DNA from: Planctomycetota bacterium
GTDB taxonomy: Bacteria > Planctomycetota > UBA1135 > GCA-002686595
Assembly (NCBI GenBank): GCA_027083445.1
Contig: JALWOP010000414.1
Coordinates: forward strand, 1-39,344
Reading direction: 5' to 3'
DNA: 39,344 nucleotides
Shown: piece after piece, positions 8,586-16,680 of the stretch
Layout of the letters: each line of letters begins with the position of its first letter
Numbering within the stretch: the first letter of the stretch is position 1
Position numbers and translations under genes: made by a program
Notes under the pieces: model-generated
Databases searched by the model: none
The model's input: only the letters and a program-made list of their open reading frames with translations
Told to the model about the DNA's origin: nothing

Positions 8586-11291
8586 ATGATCCCTCGAGTA
8601 CGCCTACACCGGACCGTTGTGCTCCCTGCAAGCCTTTCTCTCGTAACCCTCTTGGCTCTGGTCCTGGCCGCGGGGTTGCCCCGGCGGAAGAGTCAGCCGC
8701 TCACTCCTCCCCGCTCGGGTTCGGGCTCTTCCTCCCCCAGCGCACTGGCATCCGTATCGGTGGCCGGCGAAGGGCAAGCCGGATCCCAAGCGCAAGGGAT
8801 TCGGGTCCCGCAGGCCGACCCTCGAACCGGCGCCCAGGCGAACTGGGTGCTCCGCGGCCACCTGCGCGTCGGAACCTACGGCACCCTCGCCGGGGCTGTC
8901 CTGTGCGTGCGCATCCATGCCGGCCGCGAGCCCCAAGGGGAGCCCCTGATCCAGGCCCGGGTGCTGACGGATACGCGGGGAGACTTCGAATGGGCTGGGA
9001 GCCCACCAGGGGAAACAGTGCTCGTCGAAGTGGTGCCCGAGGCAGAGGGATACGAGGTGGGCGAGGCGACGGAGCTGGTCTTGGCTGGTGATCCGGCTCC
9101 CGTTGACCTGGAGCCCTACGCCTACCGCCTCGACACGCGTATTCAAGGCCGAGTCCTGGCCTTCGATGGAAAGCCGATCTCAGGCGCCCGGGTCGTCTCC
9201 CACCTTTCGGAGGTTCGCACGGCGGATGACGGGAGCTATTCCCTGCCGATGGATTCCACATACCCCGTTCCGAACGTGCGCGCCGTGGCTCACGGTTTTG
9301 CTCCGGGCCGCGTGACCCTGGGGGGCCTGCGGGCCGGCGACGTCACTGCCCCCGCAATCAGGCTCCACCCGAGCCGGATGCTGGAGGGGCGCGTGATCGA
9401 TCGCGAGGGAGAGCCGATCGCGGGGGCCGAGGTTTTCGGTTCTCCCAGGAACCTCCTTCAGACCTGGACCGACGCTAAGGGGCACTTCCGCTTGGATGGG
9501 ATCGACCCGCGGAGCCCCCGCACGCGCCTCACGGTTCGGCGAGAGGGCTACCTATCCGAGGGGTTGGCCGTCGAAGCCGAGCAACTGGGGCGTCCCGTTT
9601 CGGTCGTGCTGCAACGCGGAGTCCCCCTCACCGGCCGGGTCGTGACCGAGGATGGCGAGCCGATCCCTGGTGCCGCTGTCTCCTTGGGGAGCTGGCCCTG
9701 CAGTGAACCAGCATCCCCACGGACGAATGCGGATGGAACCTTTCGCATCGAGAACGCCCCCATCGGGGCCGTCACCATCTGGGCCGAGCGCTGGGGCTAT
9801 GCCCCCGGGTGCACCGAGATCCAGGTCCCTGAAGATGGGAATCCACTCCCCGAGATCGAGATCCAGCTCGAGCGCGGGTATCACCTCGCGGGCCGGGTCG
9901 TCGACGGAGAGGGTAGGCCCATTGCCGCTGCCCGCATCGATGTGTCGGGCGTGGAACTCGGGAGTGGCTGGGATACGTTCGCGGGTTTTGGGGCCGTCAG
10001 CGACAGCTCGGGTTACTTCCGGCTCGAGGGGCTGCGGCGTGCGCGGGTCGTACTCCGGGTCTTGGCTCCGGGCTGCTCTCCCTACTCCGAGGAGGTCTCC
10101 GTCGGCGACACGGAGCTGATCCTGCGCCCCAGGCGGGCCGGTGCCCTGGCGGGTCGTGTTCTCGACGGTCAAAGCGGCGAGGCGCTCGAATCCTTCCAAA
10201 TCCGCATCTTTCCTTCGTCCTCCTGTCCCTCCGAGCGCCGACTCGAGAGTTTTGGGGTCGAATGGAGCCGGGGGGTCGCCTTCAGTGGCACGAACGGCTA
10301 CTGGACCACGGGTAGAGAGCCCTTGGAGACGGGACGGGTTGCCGGCATCGAGGTCCTCGCCGATGGCTACGCTCCCGGACGGATCGACTGGGCCCAGGTC
10401 GAGGAGCAGCCCGACTCAGAGGCCCTGGTGATTGAACTCTTCTCGGGGATCTCCGTCACCGGGCAGGTGGTCGATGCCCGGACTGGAGCCCCTCTGTCCG
10501 GGGCTCGGGTGCGTCGTGCCACGGAGGGGCTCCCCTCCGATCCAACGCGCTACCGGATCGATGCTGAGTGTGTGGCGAGGAGCGACGGGGAGGGTCGTTT
10601 CAGCCTGGAGCATGTTCCTTTGGGCCCTATGGTGCTCCTGGTGGACGAGACCACCCGGCCCCTGGCGATCGACGGGCCCTTCACGGTCGCGGCGGGAGTG
10701 AAATCCGTGCAGCGCACCCTACTGGTCGGTTTGGGCGCGCGCCTCCACGGTCAACTTCGAGACGGGCAGGGCCACCCCCTCGCCGACGAGACGGTCCAGC
10801 TCACGCCCCTCGACATGCCCGACGCACCTGAGCGTATGCAGGTGACCACTGACGGGGAGGGTGGTTACGCCTTCGAGGGCCTCGCGCCGGGCCACTACCA
10901 CCTCTCTCACGCCCTCACCCGTGAGGGCGTGGTTCTGGCGAGCGACCTCCTCCGCCTGGTCGAGGTCGGGGTCGACGAAACCTTGCGCTACGACCTCGAG
11001 CCCACGGGCGAGAGCACCCTACGGGGCAGGATCGCCCTCGAAAACGGTTGGCCATCCACCTTCACGGTGGCGCTGATCCCCGAGCGGGAGCCGGGTCAGT
11101 GGGTCCGTCGCATGCGGGGGGCGATCGCCGAGGAGGGTAGCTTCGAGGTCACCGATCTGGAGGAGGGCGAGTGGATGATCTCGGTCTTCGCCAATTCAGG
11201 CGACGCAAGGCTCTACGGCACGCAGCGCATCCAACTCCCCGCCGGCGGCAGAGCCGAAGTAACCCTCACCCCACACCCCATCCCCCGCTAG
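8586..11291 (+). CDS. Secreted carboxypeptidase-regulatory-like repeat protein
   Basis: A 901-aa protein that begins with a signal peptide or single membrane helix (residues about 8-29) and then carries roughly eight tandem CarboxypepD_reg-like beta-sandwich repeats. Typical repeat signatures are GRVVTEDGEPIPGAAV, a polar turn such as NADGTF, then a hydrophobic tail ending in a GYAPG-like turn. These domains have a transthyretin-like fold and usually serve as structural or adhesive modules; no catalytic domain is visible. ATG 8586 is chosen because GAAGAGG sits 6 nt upstream and the signal peptide starts there; the longer frame from GTG 8508 begins inside the upstream hairpin. The tRNA fragment at the island edge begins 35 bp after its stop. 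Confidence 0.82.
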   Translation: MIPRVRLHRTVVLPASLSLVTLLALVLAAGLPRRKSQPLTPPRSGSGSSSPSALASVSVAGEGQAGSQAQGIRVPQADPRTGAQANWVLRGHLRVGTYGTLAGAVLCVRIHAGREPQGEPLIQARVLTDTRGDFEWAGSPPGETVLVEVVPEAEGYEVGEATELVLAGDPAPVDLEPYAYRLDTRIQGRVLAFDGKPISGARVVSHLSEVRTADDGSYSLPMDSTYPVPNVRAVAHGFAPGRVTLGGLRAGDVTAPAIRLHPSRMLEGRVIDREGEPIAGAEVFGSPRNLLQTWTDAKGHFRLDGIDPRSPRTRLTVRREGYLSEGLAVEAEQLGRPVSVVLQRGVPLTGRVVTEDGEPIPGAAVSLGSWPCSEPASPRTNADGTFRIENAPIGAVTIWAERWGYAPGCTEIQVPEDGNPLPEIEIQLERGYHLAGRVVDGEGRPIAAARIDVSGVELGSGWDTFAGFGAVSDSSGYFRLEGLRRARVVLRVLAPGCSPYSEEVSVGDTELILRPRRAGALAGRVLDGQSGEALESFQIRIFPSSSCPSERRLESFGVEWSRGVAFSGTNGYWTTGREPLETGRVAGIEVLADGYAPGRIDWAQVEEQPDSEALVIELFSGISVTGQVVDARTGAPLSGARVRRATEGLPSDPTRYRIDAECVARSDGEGRFSLEHVPLGPMVLLVDETTRPLAIDGPFTVAAGVKSVQRTLLVGLGARLHGQLRDGQGHPLADETVQLTPLDMPDAPERMQVTTDGEGGYAFEGLAPGHYHLSHALTREGVVLASDLLRLVEVGVDETLRYDLEPTGESTLRGRIALENGWPSTFTVALIPEREPGQWVRRMRGAIAEEGSFEVTDLEEGEWMISVFANSGDARLYGTQRIQLPAGGRAEVTLTPHPIPR

Positions 11292-11311
11292 GAGCCCGCC
11301 TGGCGGCGGAG

Positions 11312-11317
11312 TAAGAT
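11312..11317 (+). promoter_or_regulatory. Probable original tRNA-Arg promoter -10 (now drives a tRNA fragment)
   Basis: TAAGAT preceded by GGAG ends 9 nt before the tRNA-derived sequence. If the element inserted into an intact tRNA-Arg gene here, this is the host promoter left behind. It would now produce only a tRNA 5' half joined to island sequence. Called from position and similarity to other -10-like hexamers in the window; no good -35 is visible. Confidence 0.35.
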
Positions 11318-11326
11318 CCATCTGGA

Positions 11327-11365
11327 GCGCCCGTAGCTCAGCTGGATAGAGCACCGGACTTCTAA
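11327..11365 (+). repeat. attL: 39-bp copy of the 5' half of tRNA-Arg(TCT)
   Basis: Bases 1-39 of the tRNA-Arg gene (acceptor strand, D arm, 5' anticodon stem and anticodon loop through TTCTAA) are repeated exactly. The sequence then diverges (CCTCG instead of TCCGA), so no functional tRNA can form. This is the left attachment core. The crossover must lie inside these 39 bp, probably at the anticodon loop. Confidence 0.88.
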
Positions 11366-11390
11366 CCTCGCGCGGCTCATCCGAGAGGCA

Positions 11391-11463
11391 CCCGGAAAGC
11401 GCCCGAACGCTCCGCGCAAGCGCGCGCTGGGACATGCCTTAGCGCCCGGAAGGCGCCCGAGAG
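11391..11463 (+). repeat. Direct repeats near attL, possible integrase arm sites
   Basis: CCCGGAAAGCGCCCGAACG at 11391-11409 recurs as CCCGGAAGGCGCCCGAGAG at 11445-11463 (16 of 19 matching, 54 bp apart). Repeats of this size beside an attachment core are typical arm-type binding sites of tyrosine integrases. Protein binding is inferred. Confidence 0.45.
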
Positions 11464-11489
11464 GCGTACCGGCTGCGGGCCATCCGCCG

Positions 11490-11526
11490 ACCTTCCGCGT
11501 TTGCGATTCGACCCCGCGCGGAAGGT
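11490..11526 (+). promoter_or_regulatory. Inverted repeat upstream of the integrase gene
   Basis: ACCTTCCGCG (11490-11499) pairs perfectly with CGCGGAAGGT (11517-11526) around a 17-nt spacer, ending 21 bp before the integrase ATG. It could be an operator for a repressor or for integrase autoregulation, or a transcript hairpin. Confidence 0.4.
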
Positions 11527-11536
11527 GATCTCGGGG

Positions 11537-11542
11537 TAGAGT
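11537..11542 (+). promoter_or_regulatory. -10-like hexamer of the integrase gene (leaderless)
   Basis: TAGAGT, preceded by GGGG, ends 5 nt before the ATG at 11548. A start of transcription 6-7 nt downstream would fall on the start codon. No Shine-Dalgarno sequence is present. Confidence 0.4.
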
Positions 11543-11547
11543 CGAGC

Positions 11548-12906
11548 ATGCAGCGCTTCGTCTTCACCGAGGACCGCATCCGCAAGGAGGCGCTCCCGCC
11601 CAACCCCGACGCGACGACCGCGAGCGGGAAGCCTGTCAAGGACACGATCTACTGGGACAAGGACGTGCCGGGCTTCGGCGTTCGCGTCGGTCGCCCCCGC
11701 ACCGACCCCGAGACCGGCAGGCCCCTGCCGCCGGTGCGGACCTTCATCTTCCAGCGCGACGTGCGCGGCCGGACGCGCCGCTTCACGATCGGGCGCCACG
11801 GAAGGGACGAGACGCGCGAGGACCTGTGGACCGTCAAGCGGGCCCGCGCACGCGCCGTCGAGCTGCTCAACTACATGCTCAAGGGCCTCGACCCGACCGA
11901 GGAGGAGCAGCGGCAGGAGGTCGAGGGCATGACGCTCGCCGTCGCGATCGGGCTCCACGTTCGCTCGATGCGCGCCCGAGAGTGCGCCGAGAAGTCGATC
12001 CTCGACGTGCACCGCGACACCGAGCGCTACATGCCCGACTGGCTCTCGCGTCCCATCGCCTCGATCACCCGGGCGGAGTGCATGGAGCGGCACGCCCTGC
12101 TCACCGCGCGCGGGAAGTACGTCGCGAACCGGGCCATGCGCATCTTCCGCGCGGTCTGGAACACGGCCGCGCGCGCGAACGAGGCGCTCCCGCAGTGCCC
12201 GGTGGTCGCCGTCACGATGAACAAGGAGCGCCGCCGCCGCGAGCCGATCACCTGGGACGCGCTCCCCGCGTGGTGGGCCAAGGTGGACTCGATCGCCAAC
12301 CCCATCCGCCGCGACCTGCAACTCTTCATCCTGTTCACCGGGCTCCGCTCGACGGACGCGAAGACGGTTCGCTGGGAACACGTCAACCTCGGCGACGAGC
12401 CGATGTACCTCGGGAGCGTGGAGATCCCTCCCGGGTGCATCCATCGGCCGAAGCCCAAGGGCGGAGAGGACCGAGCGTTCACGGTCCCGCTGTCGAGCGT
12501 CTCCCTGGAGATCCTCCGCCGCCGCCGCGACCAGAACCGCCTCATCTACCCTGACGACAAGGGGTGGGTGTTCCCCTCGACCGACGCCCAAGGGCGCGTC
12601 TCGCACGTCCACCGCGTCGGCGAGCAGCGCTACGACGGCGACGGCCGCAAGTACAACTTCCTCCCCTCGCCCCACCGCCTGCGCGACACGTTCGCGACGG
12701 CCGCCGCTTCGGCGGGCGTGGAGAAGACCGCGATCAAGGTGCTCATGAACCACGTCCTCCCACGGGGCGACGTGACCGAGGGCTACATCGGCTACACCCC
12801 CGAGATGTTCCGCGAGCCCGTCCAGCGCATCGCCGACTTCCTGCTGTCGAGGGCGCTTCCGGGAGAATCGGGAAAAGGGACCTCCTCGCGCACAGAAGCG
12901 GGCTAG
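11548..12906 (+). CDS. int: Tyrosine recombinase / integrase
   Basis: A 452-aa site-specific recombinase that should catalyse insertion into, and excision from, tRNA-Arg. The N-terminal about 105 residues resemble an arm-binding domain (DKDVPGFGVRV, then FTIGRHG), as in P4-type integrases. A SAM-like core-binding domain follows at about 115-210. The catalytic domain shows the full set: Arg267 in TGLRSTD, His376 and Arg379 in HRLRDTF, His402 in LMNH and the nucleophile Tyr413 in EGYIGY. Position next to attL and these intact residues indicate an active enzyme. Expression is probably leaderless from the -10-like hexamer at 11537. Confidence 0.95.
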   Translation: MQRFVFTEDRIRKEALPPNPDATTASGKPVKDTIYWDKDVPGFGVRVGRPRTDPETGRPLPPVRTFIFQRDVRGRTRRFTIGRHGRDETREDLWTVKRARARAVELLNYMLKGLDPTEEEQRQEVEGMTLAVAIGLHVRSMRARECAEKSILDVHRDTERYMPDWLSRPIASITRAECMERHALLTARGKYVANRAMRIFRAVWNTAARANEALPQCPVVAVTMNKERRRREPITWDALPAWWAKVDSIANPIRRDLQLFILFTGLRSTDAKTVRWEHVNLGDEPMYLGSVEIPPGCIHRPKPKGGEDRAFTVPLSSVSLEILRRRRDQNRLIYPDDKGWVFPSTDAQGRVSHVHRVGEQRYDGDGRKYNFLPSPHRLRDTFATAAASAGVEKTAIKVLMNHVLPRGDVTEGYIGYTPEMFREPVQRIADFLLSRALPGESGKGTSSRTEAG

Positions 12907-13065
12907 GAATAGGTGTCTACTCCGGCCCGGTGGGTTTGGCTCCTCCGGGCGGTGCGACACGTCGAGCCCCAGAACGAAGACGAGGCGGGGCAGGTACGGA
13001 ACCGAAATCAACACCGACGAGGTAGGCCGGTAATCCCCCCAGCCACGTAAAGGGGGCGCGGCCAC

Positions 13066-13117
13066 CGAAGGCATCTCGCACAGAAGCAGCGGCAGAAACC
13101 GCTGCGAGATGCCTTCG
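13066..13117 (+). promoter_or_regulatory. Long inverted repeat overlapping the excisionase start
   Basis: A perfect 15-bp inverted repeat (13066-13080 with 13103-13117; arm CGAAGGCATCTCGCA) surrounds a second inverted repeat (GCAGCGG 13086-13092 with CCGCTGC 13099-13105). The two stems share 13103-13105 and partly exclude each other. The GTG start candidate at 13117 begins in the outer stem. It may be an operator, or a translation switch for the excisionase gene. The 11-mer CGCACAGAAGC inside it also occurs at 12889-12899 at the end of int. Confidence 0.55.
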
Positions 13118-13323
13118 TGAAGACGACCGGGAAAGAAGTTCCGACGCGGTGGATGACCGCCGGAGAGGCCGCGCAGTACCTGCGGCTCTCGTCCAAGACC
13201 CTGGAGAAGAAGCGCGCCACCGGCGAGGGTCCGCCCTGGCATCGCTCCGCCGATGGGCGGACGATCCGATACGACCGCGACGAGCTGGACGCCTTCCTGC
13301 GGGGCGAGGAGGTGTCGCGGTGA
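13117..13323 (+). CDS. xis: Excisionase-family HTH DNA-binding protein
   Basis: A 68-aa protein with the MerR-like winged-helix signature of excisionases: MTAGEAAQYLRLSSKTLEKK, then a PPWHRSADGRTIRYDRDELDAFL wing and helix. Such proteins bend attachment-site DNA and steer integrase towards excision, or act as repressors. The start is either GTG 13117, at the edge of the long inverted repeat, or ATG 13153, which gives the usual short N-terminus directly before the HTH. The stop overlaps the GTG of the next gene (GTGA). The gene lies about 210 bp after int, the usual place for a directionality factor. Confidence 0.8.
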   Translation: MKTTGKEVPTRWMTAGEAAQYLRLSSKTLEKKRATGEGPPWHRSADGRTIRYDRDELDAFLRGEEVSR

Positions 13324-13646
13324 ACGCCGAGTCCCCCGCGAGCGCCCTGGCGCTCCTCAAGGCGCTCGGCGTCGGCGACTCCAAGCCGCTGACCAAGGGC
13401 GCCCGCGTCGCGCTGGAGACCGTCCAGCCGATGGCCGTCTCGAAGTACGGCGTGCAGGTCATGTTCGGCCTCGACTCCGAGCGCGTCGTCGAGGATTGGC
13501 TCCGCAAGGGCACGTGCGACGACGGCATCGAGTTCCCCCGGCCCGTCGCGATCAGTGACCGGCTCCATCGTTGGGACGTGGCCGAGCTGCTCGCTTGGTG
13601 GGAGCGCAAGAAGGCGAAGCGCACGCACCCGGGAGGGCCGTTCTGA
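13320..13646 (+). CDS. AlpA-like DNA-binding protein
   Basis: A 108-aa protein whose C-terminal half reads like an AlpA/excisionase winged helix: an MFGLDSERVVEDWLRKG helix region followed by GIEFPRPVAISDRLHRWDVAELLAWWERKK, close in pattern to the fP.Pv....R.W...dv..W signature. The N-terminal 40 residues have no known domain. GTG 13320 overlaps the excisionase stop by 4 bp, and its own TGA overlaps the primase ATG (TGATG), so the three genes are translationally coupled. Likely roles are regulation of int/excision or of replication. It could equally be the main directionality factor. Confidence 0.6.
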   Translation: MNAESPASALALLKALGVGDSKPLTKGARVALETVQPMAVSKYGVQVMFGLDSERVVEDWLRKGTCDDGIEFPRPVAISDRLHRWDVAELLAWWERKKAKRTHPGGPF

Positions 13647-16270
13647 TGTCCCTCCAGCCGGACTACAAGGCCAGCATCGACTTCCTGAACCAGTGGCTTC
13701 CCCGAGGCCCCTGGGTTCTCGTTGCCATTGACCCCAACAAGAAGGGGCTGGAGGCGGACACCTTCGGCGGAGCCGACCTCAAGGCCCGCCTCCCCGAGTG
13801 GCTGGAGGAGCAGGGCACCAGGCGCAAGCGCAACATCTACTTCACGGTCAACCCATGCTCCCGCCACCTCACCACTAAGCCCTCCCGCGAGCACATCCAG
13901 GGCCTGACCTGGCTCCACCTGGACCTCGACCCAAGGGCGGGTGAGGACTTCACGGAGGAGCGTGAGAGGATTCTCACGCTCCTCCGTGACCCGTCCTCCT
14001 TGGGCATCCGCAAGCCCACTGTGATCATCGACTCGGGCGGCGGCTACCAGGGCTTCTGGCGGCTGGAGGTGCCCGAGCCCCTGGACGGCTCGCCCGAGCA
14101 GTACGAGGAGGCGAAGCGCTGGAACAAGCAGCTGGAGCTGGTCTTGGGTGGCGACAACTGCCACAACGTGGACCGCATCATGCGCCTCCCCGGGACGGTG
14201 AACCGGCCGGACGCGCGGAAGCGGGCGAAGGGCAGGAAGGAGGCCCTGGCGGCGGTCCTCGAGTTCACCGACGCCAAGCACGACCTCAAGGCGTTCACCA
14301 AGGCCCCGTCGAAGGCGTCGGCTTCGAGGTCGAGCGATACCACCGCAGCACTCCAAGCCGGGTCCGACCTGAGTGCGGACCTCGACAAGCTCCCGCGCGG
14401 AGTCAGCCTCCGGTGCCGCGTTGCGATCGCCCAGGGGTGCGACCCGGACGACCCGGGTTGGAAGCTCCGCGAGAGCGGCGACACCTCGGGTTCGGTGACC
14501 TACGGTCTCCCGTGTGGCGCGTACTGGACCGGCAATCGGTCGCGGGTCGTCTGGTACGTCGTCCGGTCCCTCGTCCGTGCCGACGTGGACGACCCGACCA
14601 TCCGGGGGTTCCTACTGGATCCGGGCTGGGGCATCAGCACCCACGTCCTCGCGCAGTCCGATCCCGAGGCGTACACCGATCGCCAAATCGAGCGCGCGCG
14701 GGAGAAGGAGGGCCGCCCGGTCCCCCGCCCGACCATCTACACCAACCTCGGAGAGGTCGCCGAGGTAGTGGACCAGGCCACCGGTACGCTCGTGCGCGCG
14801 GGCGTGCGGATCTACCAGCGCGGGACCGAGTTGGTGCGGCTCGTCAAGCACGGCGCAGTCTCGGGCGAGGATGACGAGCTGCGACGTGCCGCCGAGTCGC
14901 TTGTTATCTACCCGGCCTCGGCGCTGTGGCTCGTGGACCAGATGTCGCGGGCTGGGAAGTGGCATCGAAGACTGAAAGGCGACGACGGACCCTCGGACCC
15001 TTCCGAGAAGCACGGGCGCCTCCTCCTCGCCCGCGCCGGGTCCTGGCCGTTCCCGCCGCTGCGCGGGATCGTCACCGCGCCAACCCTGCGCGCCGACGGC
15101 TCGGTGCTCCAGGTGCCGGGCTACGACGCGGCCTCGGGCCTGATCTTCGCGCCCGGTGGGACCTCGTTCCCGCCCGTCCCCGAACACCCGACGCACGCGG
15201 ACGCGGTGGCCGCGCTGGCAAGGTTCGACGACCTCCTGGCGGGCTTCCCCTTCGAGGACTCCGACGCCCGCTCGGTCGTGCTGTCGGCGGTCCTGTCCGG
15301 CCTCGTGCGGGCCTCGCTCGGCGCGATACCGTTGCACGCCTTCGACGCCCCGACGGCCGGGACGGGAAAGACCCTCCTGGCGGAAACCGTCGCCATCCTC
15401 GTTACCGGCAACGAGCCCGCGTCGTTCTCGCAGGGCAAGGAGGAGGGCGAGGACGAGAAGCGGATCGGTGCGGCCCTGCGCGCCGGGGATGCCTGCTTCC
15501 TGATCGACAACTGCGAGCGCGCCGTCGGTGGGGACACGCTCTGCTCGGTCATCTCCCAGCGGCAGGTGTCCATCCGCATCCTCGGCCAGTCGGAGAAGGT
15601 TGAGCTGCCGTGCGACGTGCTCGTGATGGCGACCGGGAACGGGCTCCAGATCCACGGGGACATGGCGCGGCGGACCGTGAAGTGCCTCCTGGACTCGAAG
15701 GTCGAGCGCCCCGAGCGCCGCGCGTTTGGCTTCGACCCGAGGGACCTCGCGCGCGAGCGGCGGGCTGAGCTCGTGGTCGCGGCCCTGACCGCCATGCGGG
15801 CGCGCGTGCTGGCCGAGGGCGCGGAACCGCCCTCTCCGGTCGGCTCGTTCGGCCGCTGGAACGAGCGCGTGCGGGCGGCCCTCCTGTGGGCCGAGGCCGG
15901 GGACCCGGCGCGGACCATGGAGCGGCTCGTCGAGGAGAACGAGGGTGGCAGCGAGCTGGGCTCGATCCTCGTCCGCTGGATGGAGGCGTTCGGCGACAAC
16001 GAGCTGCACGCGGCCGACCTCAAGGACGACGAGGAGCTGATGGGGCTGCTCGTCGAGGCGACGCGGCGGCCCGTGTGGAGCACCAAGAGCGTCGGCTGGT
16101 TCCTGCGCCGCCACCGACGGAAGATCGTCGGCGGGCTGACGCTCCAGCAGGTCGGCGACGACAAGCACGGCGCGATCTGGCGCGTGACGCGGACCGACGG
16201 CCAGCGGCCTGACTCCGAGCCGGAAGTCGAGCGGCGCGACCGGGAGGCGGACGAGGCGTTCGGGCCCTGA
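13646..16270 (+). CDS. Primase-ATPase replication protein (RepB-like primase domain plus P-loop ATPase)
   Basis: An 874-aa fused replication protein. Residues about 10-200 look like the RepB/archaeo-eukaryotic primase fold: acidic pair Asp93/Asp95 in HLDLDP, DSGGGYQGFW near 130, and HNVDRIMRLPGTVNRP near 175-190. Residues about 540-720 form a P-loop ATPase with Walker A Lys575 in AGTGKT, an acidic LIDNCE that may be Walker B, and ATGNG as sensor 1. The C-terminus is a winged-helix-like tail. It should prime and unwind DNA at the element's own origin, as satellite and plasmid Rep proteins do. ATG 13646 is preceded by GGGAGG. A longer frame reading back to 13571 overlaps the previous gene and is rejected. 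Confidence 0.85.
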   Translation: MSLQPDYKASIDFLNQWLPRGPWVLVAIDPNKKGLEADTFGGADLKARLPEWLEEQGTRRKRNIYFTVNPCSRHLTTKPSREHIQGLTWLHLDLDPRAGEDFTEERERILTLLRDPSSLGIRKPTVIIDSGGGYQGFWRLEVPEPLDGSPEQYEEAKRWNKQLELVLGGDNCHNVDRIMRLPGTVNRPDARKRAKGRKEALAAVLEFTDAKHDLKAFTKAPSKASASRSSDTTAALQAGSDLSADLDKLPRGVSLRCRVAIAQGCDPDDPGWKLRESGDTSGSVTYGLPCGAYWTGNRSRVVWYVVRSLVRADVDDPTIRGFLLDPGWGISTHVLAQSDPEAYTDRQIERAREKEGRPVPRPTIYTNLGEVAEVVDQATGTLVRAGVRIYQRGTELVRLVKHGAVSGEDDELRRAAESLVIYPASALWLVDQMSRAGKWHRRLKGDDGPSDPSEKHGRLLLARAGSWPFPPLRGIVTAPTLRADGSVLQVPGYDAASGLIFAPGGTSFPPVPEHPTHADAVAALARFDDLLAGFPFEDSDARSVVLSAVLSGLVRASLGAIPLHAFDAPTAGTGKTLLAETVAILVTGNEPASFSQGKEEGEDEKRIGAALRAGDACFLIDNCERAVGGDTLCSVISQRQVSIRILGQSEKVELPCDVLVMATGNGLQIHGDMARRTVKCLLDSKVERPERRAFGFDPRDLARERRAELVVAALTAMRARVLAEGAEPPSPVGSFGRWNERVRAALLWAEAGDPARTMERLVEENEGGSELGSILVRWMEAFGDNELHAADLKDDEELMGLLVEATRRPVWSTKSVGWFLRRHRRKIVGGLTLQQVGDDKHGAIWRVTRTDGQRPDSEPEVERRDREADEAFGP

Positions 16271-16383
16271 CCTGGCGGTGTGAGACAGTCGGCGGGCGAG
16301 CCCGGTGCGCATGGTCGGCGTGCCGGGCTCGCTTCGCGTCGGCGAAGCCCAACCCACCGGGTGGTGTCGAGATTGGAGGTGGC

Positions 16384-16519
16384 GGAGGGTTTCTGGGTTT
16401 CGGAGGGTATCTACCCATTCGAAGACGATTCGTTTTGATTCCGAAGAGAGAGCGCGCCGCCGTCGGAGCCGTCGTCCTGCACGGGTGCAGAAAACCCCTC
16501 CGAAAGCCGGAAACCCTCC
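16384..16519 (+). repeat. Candidate replication origin: 24-bp inverted repeats around an AT-richer core
   Basis: GGAGGGTTTCTGGGTTTCGGAGGG (16384-16407) is matched in reverse complement by 16496-16519, with 22 of 24 positions identical. Each arm contains two GTTTC blocks. Between them, 88 bp include the AT-richest stretch nearby (CGATTCGTTTTGATTCCG). The region lies directly after the primase-ATPase gene inside a 410-bp non-coding gap (16271-16680), the usual place for a satellite or plasmid origin. A further GTTTC/GAAAC pair lies at 16625-16649. Confidence 0.5.
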
Positions 16520-16659
16520 CGCAGACCATGTTCGAGCGGACGGCGAACGCGCCCACCCCGTGGGCTCGAAGGCGCGCCACACCAACGCCGACCGGCCGAG
16601 CTGCCCCGCGCCTCACAGGGGGTAGTTTCCTCCAGCGCCCGGTAGAAACCGCCTGTGGA

Positions 16660-16678
16660 CCCGTACGACGAGTACGGG
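16660..16678 (+). promoter_or_regulatory. Hairpin immediately before the terminase-like gene
   Basis: CCCGTAC (16660-16666) and GTACGGG (16672-16678) form a perfect 7-bp stem with a 5-nt loop, ending 2 nt before the GTG start at 16681. It could be an operator or an mRNA hairpin that limits translation. Confidence 0.4.
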
Positions 16679-16680
16679 CC

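Noticed and set aside
11327-11402. Left tRNA-like sequence as a functional second tRNA-Arg
   Set aside because: Similarity stops after base 39. The 3' anticodon stem, T arm and acceptor strand are missing.
14612-16585. Minus-strand open frame of 657 codons over the primase-ATPase
   Set aside because: Walker A, primase motifs and start signals all support the plus strand; the reverse frame shows no domain and crosses the candidate origin.
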